Source: Scylla paramamosain | Lineage: Eukaryota; Arthropoda; Malacostraca; Decapoda; Portunidae | Assembly: GCF_035594125.1 (NCBI RefSeq) | Contig: NC_087158.1 | Coordinates: 5,878,501 to 5,942,500 of the forward strand | Reading direction: 5' to 3' | DNA: 64,000 nucleotides | Shown here: positions 40,101-46,831 of the stretch, piece after piece | How the letters are laid out: each line of letters begins with the position of its first letter | Numbering within the stretch: the first letter of the stretch is position 1 | Notes under the pieces: generated by a model | What the model was told of the DNA's origin: nothing | Databases searched by the model: none | The model's input: only the letters and a program-made list of their open reading frames with translations | Position numbers and translations under genes: made by a program

Positions 40101-40673
40101 CTACCTTATTACCGCTTTACAGATGTTACGACATCTCGCCCGGCTGCCGGCTGGGCAAAACGTAGGCATGCAATGCGGCATATTACGAAATATTACGTAT
40201 GCCATACGAGTAATTTTTTTGTCATTATATAGATATTGATGCTTTTTGAAGGTGGCGTGAATAATGCACATTGCACGTTTTAATGTATGCCAACTCAGTA
40301 GAAGGCAAAAGAACATGCAATAAATGCCACACACGAGGGAATTCAACCCCTGAAGTCGATAATTTAATGTGCTAATTTTCATATGTGGACAAGTTTGCAT
40401 AAAATGATGTAAGACAGCGGAATTGTATTTGGGATGCAAGTTATAGCTATCGTAATAGCCTATGGTCTGACTTTGAAAATTAAGATAAACAGTAATCCAG
40501 TGGCCCATGGTCTTTGAGTCACTCAATGTATTTAGAATGAAAACGCATGGCTTCACCTGTTTTCTGGCAAGATTTATCAGATCTGTCACATGGCGATGAT
40601 CGTGACAGCCTAAAAAATAAACTCGATCGCCCAAGATGCCTGCTAGACCGGCCTGTATTTCACGTGCATTCAT
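40101..40673 (-). CDS. Adenain-like cysteine protease
   Basis: This 190-residue protein has the order of catalytic residues of adenovirus-type maturation proteases (peptidase family C5): His58 in GHWITVYL, Asp75 in YYDSYN, the oxyanion-hole Gln108 in RLQGLNS, and the nucleophile Cys115 in LVCGIYCMFF. In the family this enzyme cleaves capsid and core precursors inside the assembling particle. Length is close to adenain (about 200 residues). The start is the ATG at 40673, only 6 bp after the capsid-protein stop, so the two probably share a transcript. The C-terminal 20 residues are Cys/Arg-rich and look less constrained. All catalytic residues are present and the frame is intact. Confidence 0.92.
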   Translation of the reverse strand: MNAREIQAGLAGILGDRVYFLGCHDHRHVTDLINLARKQVKPCVFILNTLSDSKTMGHWITVYLNFQSQTIGYYDSYNLHPKYNSAVLHHFMQTCPHMKISTLNYRLQGLNSLVCGIYCMFFCLLLSWHTLKRAMCIIHATFKKHQYLYNDKKITRMAYVIFRNMPHCMPTFCPAGSRARCRNICKAVIR

Positions 40674-40679
40674 GACGGC

Positions 40680-42047
40680 TTATGCGCGGACAATGCAGCG
40701 AACGTGACGATAATGATCAATTTCTATGACGCCAGTAGTGTCGACGAAAAACATTATGACGCGGTTGTGATTACGTCCCTTGGCAAACGACAGATTAATT
40801 CTTAGATTTCCTGATTTATCCAGAGGGATGGCATTGTGCACGTCCTCCGTCACAAAGTTAAAGAAACATACTGTCCGACCTTTATTGAATGCATCAAATG
40901 TTAGGGAATTACGCGTGTCCAATCCTAGTGACTCAAGGGTCGTGTAAAACAATTTTGACGCGTGATGCGGGAAAGAGCTGCGAACGTTATAAATGGTCGC
41001 CCCGTTCACGGTGATATGTACATGTGACAGATCGGCGTGTTGAAAATATAAACCATTCTTATCAATTACGCCTTGTAAGCTGTCCATATCAACTATTGCC
41101 ATGGTCAAATTTTGAGGTATGATTTGCGCGAAAGGTAATTCGGCAATCAAAGACGTTTGATTGGCGGCTAACACATACGTTTTATTGAGCGTTCTATTAA
41201 AAGTGTATTGCATTGGATTTCGAGTCAAGGAGTTATTTAACGATTCTAAGGCGGGCGGATGTGGCGTGACGCGGTCAACCCATAACTTAGCCATCTTGAG
41301 CTTAAATTTGAAACTGCTGGCATCTTGATGTGAATTAAGAATCCATGTTTTGTTAGCCAATTCTAATCGAATTCTCACATCAACAGAGTCAAGCAGATAA
41401 GCGTCCAGACTTGATATATCCGAAAACAAAGGCGCAGTCATCGAAATGCCGTGCGTTTTACAATCTTTCATCATTTGTTTCTCGTCTTTATTCCCTCCCG
41501 TGAAATAGTCTTCATCAAATTTATTGATTATGCCTTTTGATCCATCATAATCGCGGTGGTAGAAGGCGACGCGACCGATAGAGTCAATTTTATCCTGAGG
41601 GATTGTTGTAATCACTTTAATGAAGGCGTGATAGTTGAACAAAGAGGATGACTCCACAAGCTGTTCGTTAAAATAACAAGCGCATGACTTAAACATCGTA
41701 TTATTCAAACCATTACTAAAAACGACGTGATCGCCATCGTCTAGTGGCGCGCCGTCTGCCTTCGTCGCGCTAACTCGCAATTCTAGAGACAGCGTTGATA
41801 GATCCAAAAATTGCCCTGGAATACCAGGCAGTCTAAATTCAATGTAAGGATCGTTGATCCCCGCATGATTATTAGCATTTGCATCTAAATTAACGGGTAA
41901 TACGTCCAACTTTCCCCTCGCAGCGACTGACGATTCGATGGTATGCAAGCGATTCACCCGCGGAAAGTTCTCACTCACGGCCGTCAGATAATTGCTCAGG
42001 GGGGTGGAGGTCGCTCCACCCTGCACATCCGGACCGTAATGAGTCAT
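40680..42047 (-). CDS. Major capsid protein, double jelly-roll (Polinton MCP)
   Basis: This 455-residue protein resembles the Polinton major capsid protein, often seen in invertebrate genomes as an uncharacterised F54H12.2-like protein. Supporting features are the N-terminal stretch with YIEFRLPGIPGQFLDLS, alternating beta-rich segments through the length expected for two jelly-rolls, and the C-terminal block with SGNLRINLSFA, RVIMFFVD and IEIDHYRHV (residues 441-449), which recurs in these proteins. In the model for this family, trimers of it form the icosahedral shell. Start is the ATG at 42047, and a TATAAAG sequence lies about 35-40 bp upstream. The frame is intact. It sits between the small basic protein and the protease, a usual order for virion genes. 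Confidence 0.86.
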   Translation of the reverse strand: MTHYGPDVQGGATSTPLSNYLTAVSENFPRVNRLHTIESSVAARGKLDVLPVNLDANANNHAGINDPYIEFRLPGIPGQFLDLSTLSLELRVSATKADGAPLDDGDHVVFSNGLNNTMFKSCACYFNEQLVESSSLFNYHAFIKVITTIPQDKIDSIGRVAFYHRDYDGSKGIINKFDEDYFTGGNKDEKQMMKDCKTHGISMTAPLFSDISSLDAYLLDSVDVRIRLELANKTWILNSHQDASSFKFKLKMAKLWVDRVTPHPPALESLNNSLTRNPMQYTFNRTLNKTYVLAANQTSLIAELPFAQIIPQNLTMAIVDMDSLQGVIDKNGLYFQHADLSHVHITVNGATIYNVRSSFPHHASKLFYTTLESLGLDTRNSLTFDAFNKGRTVCFFNFVTEDVHNAIPLDKSGNLRINLSFAKGRNHNRVIMFFVDTTGVIEIDHYRHVRCIVRA

Positions 42048-42080
42048 CTTTGCGACTAAGCTAAATATTGAAGATATCTG

Positions 42081-42088
42081 CTTTATAG
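42081..42088 (-). promoter_or_regulatory. Candidate TATA box before the major capsid gene
   Basis: The minus strand reads CTATAAAG here, about 35 bp before the capsid-protein ATG. A start site the usual 25-30 bp downstream would leave a very short leader, so this is tentative. Confidence 0.3.
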
Positions 42089-42101
42089 CAAGTCTTTCTT
42101 T

Positions 42102-42488
42102 TCAGTTGCCTGGTTGGTGGTTTTCTCTTTTTTTTTTTTTTCCGACTCCAACTTTCCTCTTTTTCATTACTCGTCCGCCTCGAACTATCCTTTCCCCCAC
42201 ACCCTTCACGGCTGCAACACCTCTATTTCTTAATGATTCGCGAAGTCGCTTCCCTTCTAAAACATCTGTTAATAAACCTTTTCCCATTTGGAGCGGTTCG
42301 GGTGCTACAGTGCGCATGAGAAAGGGAATTGCTCTTTTAGCAAAGCCACTCAAAACGGAAAATAGACCGCCACCTCTTCTTGAATGGGGTGGAATAAAAA
42401 CCCGGATGTCGTCTAAACCTCCACCTTTGCTTTGCGTAAAAAGCAAGTCGTATTCCGCTCGAGTGGGAGGTGTGAACGCTCTCGTCAT
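42102..42488 (-). CDS. Small basic virion protein, pX/pVI-like
   Basis: From the first real ATG (42488) the protein has 128 residues; a longer reading would need a GTG start. It holds YDLLFTQSKGGGLDDIRVF, a GGGLFSVLSGFAKRAIPF segment (about residues 39-56) able to form an amphipathic helix, then GKGLLTDVLEGKRLRESLRN, and a strongly basic tail (KKRKVGVGKKKKR). This layout is what I expect of the small Polinton/adintovirus virion proteins compared with adenovirus pX or pVI, which bind DNA or act on membranes during entry. The gene lies 54 bp upstream of the major capsid gene. The similarity is judged by eye. Confidence 0.6.
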   Translation of the reverse strand: MTRAFTPPTRAEYDLLFTQSKGGGLDDIRVFIPPHSRRGGGLFSVLSGFAKRAIPFLMRTVAPEPLQMGKGLLTDVLEGKRLRESLRNRGVAAVKGVGERIVRGGRVMKKRKVGVGKKKKRENHQPGN

Positions 42489-42640
42489 GATGGTTGTCAC
42501 GTCATGAATAAGACGTCGAGCATAATCACTGGCTATTTATTTCTGTCTGATATGCTGCTCCCGCCATGATCAAAATAAATAATAACGGTCACCCCAATTA
42601 AGGAATACATTTATACTCGATTTGTCAAACACACATCAAC

Positions 42641-42646
42641 TTTATT
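42641..42646 (-). terminator. Polyadenylation signal after the macro-domain gene
   Basis: AATAAA on the minus strand, about 20 bp past the stop at 42667. This suggests that the macro-domain gene has its own 3' end. Confidence 0.55.
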
Positions 42647-42666
42647 TTAAAATTTACATGATATAG

Positions 42667-43335
42667 TTATTCAGACTTCCTCACCAGAATAGTTTCAACT
42701 CCAAAAGGTTGAAGTCGCTGCGCCAGCCCTTCCACCATAGGCAGGTAATTATTCTTCCACTCATCCTGGCAGCGACCTCTACATCCCAGTCCTTCCGGGA
42801 TAATAATTTGCTCTACTTCAGCGTTTGCCATGGCTAGCAGGGCAATCTTTTTCAGGTAATTCTGGAAGTGTTGACGTCGATTCACGCTTGTATCCATCTT
42901 GAGTCCTTCCACGTAAGGCAAATCCTTCGACGTCGCGATTGCCTGTCGCGCCTTCTCGTTTCCCTCGACGGCCTCGCCCCAACCATACTGAGTCACGCAG
43001 GCCACCAGGTGAGGGAGATTTACGCTTCCTGTGGGAGGCGCGTGGATAATGATACGTCCTGGGTCATCTCTCGTGTCTGCCGTGGCCCGATGAAGCGAGT
43101 AGAGTCTCTTTCTAGCTGCATGTGTATTCTCGTATGGGTAAATCGTTTTGAGATCCCGCGCAATCCCACTCGGTTCGGTGGAGACGGCATTTACTGAATA
43201 AATGATATAACAGCGGCGGTCGCGGAAGATGCCATCGGTCAGCTTGCCCTCGACCACCTTCATCTTGACGAGTAATTGGAGGGCTGATCCACACGTTGAA
43301 CCCTCTGTGAGGGGAGTGAGGGGGAAATGTGTCAT
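42667..43335 (-). CDS. Macro-domain-like protein (ADP-ribose binding or hydrolysis)
   Basis: This 222-residue protein has the landmarks of a single macro domain: a strand-loop IIYSVNAVSTEPSGIARDL (Asn49, Gly57), then YPYEN and a basic helix, a middle strand with VTQYGWGEAVEG, a helix with DTSVNRRQHFQNYLKKI, and the second ligand loop IIIPEGLGCRGRCQDEW (Gly182-Cys185, Trp193) followed by a closing helix and strand. This most resembles the Poa1p/ADP-ribose-1''-phosphate phosphatase branch. Macro domains bind or remove ADP-ribose. It is not part of the Polinton core and so is cargo; a role against host ADP-ribosylation is conceivable but unproven. It starts at the ATG at 43335, has an AATAAA just past its stop, and has an intact frame. 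The first ~40 residues are of unknown role. Confidence 0.66.
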   Translation of the reverse strand: MTHFPLTPLTEGSTCGSALQLLVKMKVVEGKLTDGIFRDRRCYIIYSVNAVSTEPSGIARDLKTIYPYENTHAARKRLYSLHRATADTRDDPGRIIIHAPPTGSVNLPHLVACVTQYGWGEAVEGNEKARQAIATSKDLPYVEGLKMDTSVNRRQHFQNYLKKIALLAMANAEVEQIIIPEGLGCRGRCQDEWKNNYLPMVEGLAQRLQPFGVETILVRKSE

Positions 43336-43389
43336 CGCGGACCTTTATTCGCACGTATTGGTCGATATTACACCTTCTGCGTAGTAGAA

Positions 43390-43395
43390 TTTATT
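43390..43395 (-). terminator. Candidate polyadenylation signal
   Basis: AATAAA on the minus strand, about 235 bp past the stop of the broken small gene and 55 bp before the macro-domain ATG. It could end the upstream transcript. The rest of 43336-43628 shows no gene. Confidence 0.35.
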
Positions 43396-43628
43396 CATTC
43401 AAATTGACGCAGGTGTTATTTTTTTTCCTTTGTTGGTGGGAAGGGATGGAGGGCTGGGAACGTATTATTTATTAGGGGATGTGGGTTAGGGGGGGGTGAA
43501 CATTTTTTGACCATAACCCTCATCAATTATCCATCCGTGGGCCTGCACCCCTGACGCGCCTAACACGTGCTCTCATGTATTATTGATGTACTTACTCGTT
43601 TACAGAGTAAGATGGGGAGCTTTCTCAT

Positions 43629-44150
43629 TTAATATGCTTCCCAGATGTCACCGACCCCGCCACCTATCAGTTTACTTCGTTGAGTCGTATTTCTGATGGC
43701 ATCCGCGGGGAGTTGCGCCATGCGAAGTAGCAGTGATAATAATGGACGCTTATCGGGTGAAAGTCTTTTCGCGGCCCCCTTTTCGTGACCGAGTACTCGT
43801 ATGAAATCAAACACGCTTATGCCAGAAAATGGTGGAAGTAAGTTACCGCGCTCATCCCATGAAATCCCAGGTTTACCCTCCAATAATTTCAAGAGAGATA
43901 AACCATATTATCTAAAGGAAGGAGGAACGGCAACTCGAATCAAATCATCCAAGGGTGGATTGACAGGTGCGCGTGGTGGTGGTGGCGCCACGGTGGCGGC
44001 GTCGGGGAGGACGCCGGCCGGCAGTGGAAGTGAAGTTTTTTTTTTTTTCTTGACTTGTTTTGACGTGAATCGGTGATGAGTTGCGCTGTCGGTTGGTTTA
44101 AACTTACACCTCTCGGCAACTGAGACGGGAACTAAACAATATTCTTTCAT
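43629..44150 (-). pseudogene. Small conserved Polinton protein, broken by an in-frame stop
   Basis: An ATG at 44150 opens an 80-codon frame (MKEYCLVPVS start, Lys-rich patch, Pro-rich stretch) that ends at a TAA at 43908-43910. The same frame then stays open for about 90 more codons to 43629, with protein-like content (ISWDERGNLLPPF, ISVFDFIRVLG, RPLLSLLLRMAQLP). Both halves together resemble a small Polinton protein that begins with a YxLVP motif and has a folded C-terminal part; I infer one gene with a nonsense mutation. The downstream half has no ATG of its own near its start. A splice acceptor-like TTCCTCCTTCCTTTAG precedes the stop but would still leave the TAA in frame. The ATG overlaps the stop of the upstream gene by 4 bp. 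Confidence 0.6.
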
Positions 44151-44488
44151 CTCTGTAGTAAACTTGTTATTGCCGACACGGCTATCGGGAGTAACGCGGC
44201 TAATATGTTGCCACCTCGTTTGGAGATTAGAATGGCTTTCTTCTTGTACACGGGCGTCTTCTTCAAGGCTACAGTGCGAATATCACTCTTGAATTTTTTC
44301 AGGCGGTTAATGATGGTATCGTCGTCCGTCAGACGTCTCTTCAAAAAGTTGGCGAATATTTCCGAGATGCAATTGACTTCGCGCTTATTCAAACTTTGCA
44401 AGACCTGCTTCCGCAATTTAGGGGTGACGTGCGAGAGGAGAAAAACCAAATCCTTGTACTTCAATATCAATGGTTTTTCCTCATCCAT
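44147..44488 (-). CDS. Small conserved Polinton protein with hydrophobic C-terminus
   Basis: 113 residues, starting at an ATG 3 bp past the integrase stop. It is helical and basic in the middle (NRLKKFKSDIR), with CISEIFANFLKRRL before that, and ends in RGGNILAALLPIAVSAITSL, a Gly-Gly followed by a hydrophobic segment (residues 92-110). Small proteins with an E-I-x-x-N-x-L helix and such an end recur next to the integrase in Polintons; their role is not established, and a membrane-active or core virion protein is plausible. Its stop overlaps the start of the next gene (ATGA), suggesting coupled translation or shared transcripts. Confidence 0.6.
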   Translation of the reverse strand: MDEEKPLILKYKDLVFLLSHVTPKLRKQVLQSLNKREVNCISEIFANFLKRRLTDDDTIINRLKKFKSDIRTVALKKTPVYKKKAILISKRGGNILAALLPIAVSAITSLLQR

Positions 44489-44491
44489 ATC

Positions 44492-45592
44492 TTATACTAA
44501 GTCGTCCGCATCTATCCAGCTGTCAAATTTATCTGGATACCCACGCCAGTGGACGAAGTACTTTCTCTTACCTCGCTCGACCTTCGATCGTAATATATCG
44601 ACCTGGTAATGTGAGGGAAGAGAGGACTTGATTAATTCTTCCCTGTAGAAAGCGCCGGTCACGTCCTCCCCCGCCAAATCCCTTATGAAATAAATAGGGA
44701 TTTTATGTGAGTAATCCACACGACTTATCTTAAAAAGCTCCTCGGTATTGTTGACGGTATAACCCTTATTGAATTTAAATTGCGTTCGGGAAGCACGTTG
44801 CAAGCGTACAATGTCTCCCACGTCTAATTTATGACTGACAACTTTCTTTCCCCTTGGCCGATTTAAATACATTCGTTTAAATTGCTTCCTGACTTGTGAC
44901 AGCTCGCGGAGGCGGTGAACCTGAGCCGGCGTTTGGTTGCCGCCCAAACCGCGGTGTGGGGTGTGATTGTACGTATTTATTAGGGTGGGCAAGACGTTAA
45001 TATACGTCAGTGTGTTGTTCTGCGTGAGATATTTATATATTTTTGTCTTTATGGTTCGGATGACCCTTTCTGCCAAACTCGCCTTTGTTTCACGCGAGTA
45101 ATTGGAATACAAGGTAATACCTTTCAAAGTTAGATATTTTTTCACTGCTTGATTATAAAATTCGGATCCCTGATCGGTAAAAAGACGCGACACGCCTGTA
45201 AAACTCTCCGACTCTAGAACTTTTTTCAGCGCTTGCAGGCTACTGTGTCCGGATTTACTTGTCAGCGTTGCCACTTTCAAGTATCTGCTGAAAACGTCCA
45301 GGCAAAACATGATGTATCGGACGCCGCCATTGTGTCTGTGCAGCCTCGCAAAATCAGCCAAATCGCAAGTTAAAATGACGGACGGTTTAGGAGCGAGAAT
45401 TTTTCGCCGCGGAAAACGTTTCAGTGTCGGCTTGTGAAGCGTATAAGTGCGGTTGCCCTGCAGAAATGCCCTCACATCGCGGAGTGTTAGATTCTTATCC
45501 CTTTTCTTCCCCTCTCTGTAGAGTGCTTGCACACCTCCTAAAGCCGCAGGATTCGTCATATCCCGGTAAAGTTCGTCCAAAACGGCGTTCAT
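44492..45592 (-). CDS. Polinton integrase (retroviral-type DDE) with chromodomain
   Basis: This 366-residue protein has an RNase H-fold integrase core: Asp77 in LTCDLADF, Asp140 in FTDQGSEF and Glu175 in SLAERVIRTIK, with 34 residues between the last two. TYNHTPHRGLGGNQTPAQVH is the usual end of the core. A basic SH3-like segment follows (DVGDIVRLQR), and the C-terminus (about 328-366) is a chromodomain: YQVDILRSKVERGKRKYFVHWRG, then SWIDADDL, including the aromatic residues expected of a methyl-lysine cage. It joins the element ends to target DNA with a 6-bp stagger. The start overlaps the ATPase stop by 4 bp. The frame is intact. The chromodomain suggests targeting to marked chromatin; the satellite insertion site fits. 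Confidence 0.95.
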   Translation of the reverse strand: MNAVLDELYRDMTNPAALGGVQALYREGKKRDKNLTLRDVRAFLQGNRTYTLHKPTLKRFPRRKILAPKPSVILTCDLADFARLHRHNGGVRYIMFCLDVFSRYLKVATLTSKSGHSSLQALKKVLESESFTGVSRLFTDQGSEFYNQAVKKYLTLKGITLYSNYSRETKASLAERVIRTIKTKIYKYLTQNNTLTYINVLPTLINTYNHTPHRGLGGNQTPAQVHRLRELSQVRKQFKRMYLNRPRGKKVVSHKLDVGDIVRLQRASRTQFKFNKGYTVNNTEELFKISRVDYSHKIPIYFIRDLAGEDVTGAFYREELIKSSLPSHYQVDILRSKVERGKRKYFVHWRGYPDKFDSWIDADDLV

Positions 45593-46248
45593 AGCAGATA
45601 GACTTTCTCACAGGGCGGCTCATCCACAATATTCGTGCGCAGTTGAATTTCTTCGGGTGCGTTCGGGGATAAATCACACAACAAATAACCGTGATCTCGT
45701 CTAAGCACGACATTTTTATAAATTTCCACAAAGTGTTTGGCGCGCTCCCTTCCATAAAGTTGCCTGCCCAGACATTCAATTTGATATATATCTCTGTTTT
45801 TCATAAGAATGTAATGTGAGGCATTTAAAGTTATCGTTCTAGCATACTTTCCGGGGAAAAAGACATTCTGTGCTATCATTATAACTGACAAATTTTTATG
45901 TCTCCCTTTGGTGAAAGCCTCTGCTATCGTTTGAGAATTGCCAGCCGTGAGGAAATTGTCATCTAATATCAGGGGTGTGTGCGTTTGCGGGTCGGCGTAT
46001 GGACTGTCATCATCCATCACGGGATCAATAATTTTCTCATGCACTTCGACCTTATCTTGAAAAGGGGAATTCTGCTGCAGCGAATGCGATGAGATGCCAC
46101 AAATGATAATTCTGTTAAATCCATGCTGATATTTCTCTATAATTTTATTGCAGAGGTGTGTTTTGCCGGAATTTGTATAACCTGCAATAATTATGCATGC
46201 AGGATATCTGAAGAGATTCAGCATCTCTTCGCTAAATGTCTTGTCCAT
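45589..46248 (-). CDS. FtsK/HerA-type genome-packaging ATPase
   Basis: This 219-residue protein has a Walker A motif GYTNSGKTHL (residues 23-32), a Walker B strand PLILDDNF (92-99) and a downstream sensor strand FTKGRHKNLSVIMIAQN (112-128). The order and size match the A32-like packaging ATPases of Polintons and related viruses, which pump DNA into the preformed capsid. It starts at an ATG at 46248 and its stop overlaps the integrase ATG (ATGA). The frame is intact. Confidence 0.92.
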   Translation of the reverse strand: MDKTFSEEMLNLFRYPACIIIAGYTNSGKTHLCNKIIEKYQHGFNRIIICGISSHSLQQNSPFQDKVEVHEKIIDPVMDDDSPYADPQTHTPLILDDNFLTAGNSQTIAEAFTKGRHKNLSVIMIAQNVFFPGKYARTITLNASHYILMKNRDIYQIECLGRQLYGRERAKHFVEIYKNVVLRRDHGYLLCDLSPNAPEEIQLRTNIVDEPPCEKVYLL

Positions 46249-46831
46249 GTTAAGTTCAGAGGGTTACTAAAAGACGCTACGATATGTTTACAGTATTTAT
46301 TGCTTAACCTTTATTTACATGGTCATGTAGGTAACAGCATAACTAAACTCCCAGCTGCATCCTCATCCCTGCCTTCTAATTATGACGTGGATCTCCCCGA
46401 CCCACACCTCTTCCTCAACCTCCCCCTCCCTCTCCTTAACCTACCAAAGTACAAATGTTCTTACATTACCTCCTCTTCTTCCGCCTCCTCCTCCTCATCC
46501 TCCTTATCCCACGTGGACAGTACAAATGTTCTTACAGCACATGAACAAAATCCCCTTTCATTCCCCTCCTTAACCCCACACTCAAAACAAATGTTCTTAC
46601 ATTACATGAATGGCAGCTGCTAGCGGCCGCGGTCTCTCTCAACCCTTAATTATGACGTGAATAATGTCATGGAATGCCACTCCCGATCACGTCACAGCCC
46701 ACTCATTAACCCATCCTTCACCTCCCCCTCTTCCTTAGCGTACGTGGTCAGTGCAAATGTTTTTTTTTTTTTTTTACATTACATGAAGGGCGGCTGCTAG
46801 CAGCTGCGTCCCCTCTTTCTCTACCCCTTAA
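46249..46831. repeat. Gene-free spacer of decayed tandem repeats
   Basis: This spacer between the ATPase start and the polymerase stop has no gene. It holds four copies of a phrase like ACAAATGTTCTTACATTAC (near 46451, 46522, 46588 and 46754) and a ~180-bp unit at 46622-46800 repeated, diverged, from 46801 into the end of the polymerase frame (shared: TTAATTATGACGTGAATAAT, then GATCACG.CACAG.CCACTCATTA). CCTCCT-rich runs complement the Glu-rich polymerase tail. It looks like repeated duplication of the polymerase 3' end. Confidence 0.7.

Noticed and set aside
42488..42500. Longer start of the small basic protein (four extra residues)
   Set aside because: It would need a GTG start; the ATG at 42488 is the first suitable start in a eukaryotic setting.
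44492..45592. LTR retrotransposon or endogenous retrovirus, because of the integrase and chromodomain
   Set aside because: No reverse transcriptase, gag or LTRs; the neighbours are polymerase B, packaging ATPase, adenain-like protease and capsid genes, and the ends are 1.1-kb inverted repeats with a 6-bp duplication.
46123..46623. Plus-strand open frame of 166 codons opposite the ATPase 5' end and spacer
   Set aside because: Its second half is Ser/Pro-rich translation of CCTCCT runs, and its first part is antisense to the ATPase.
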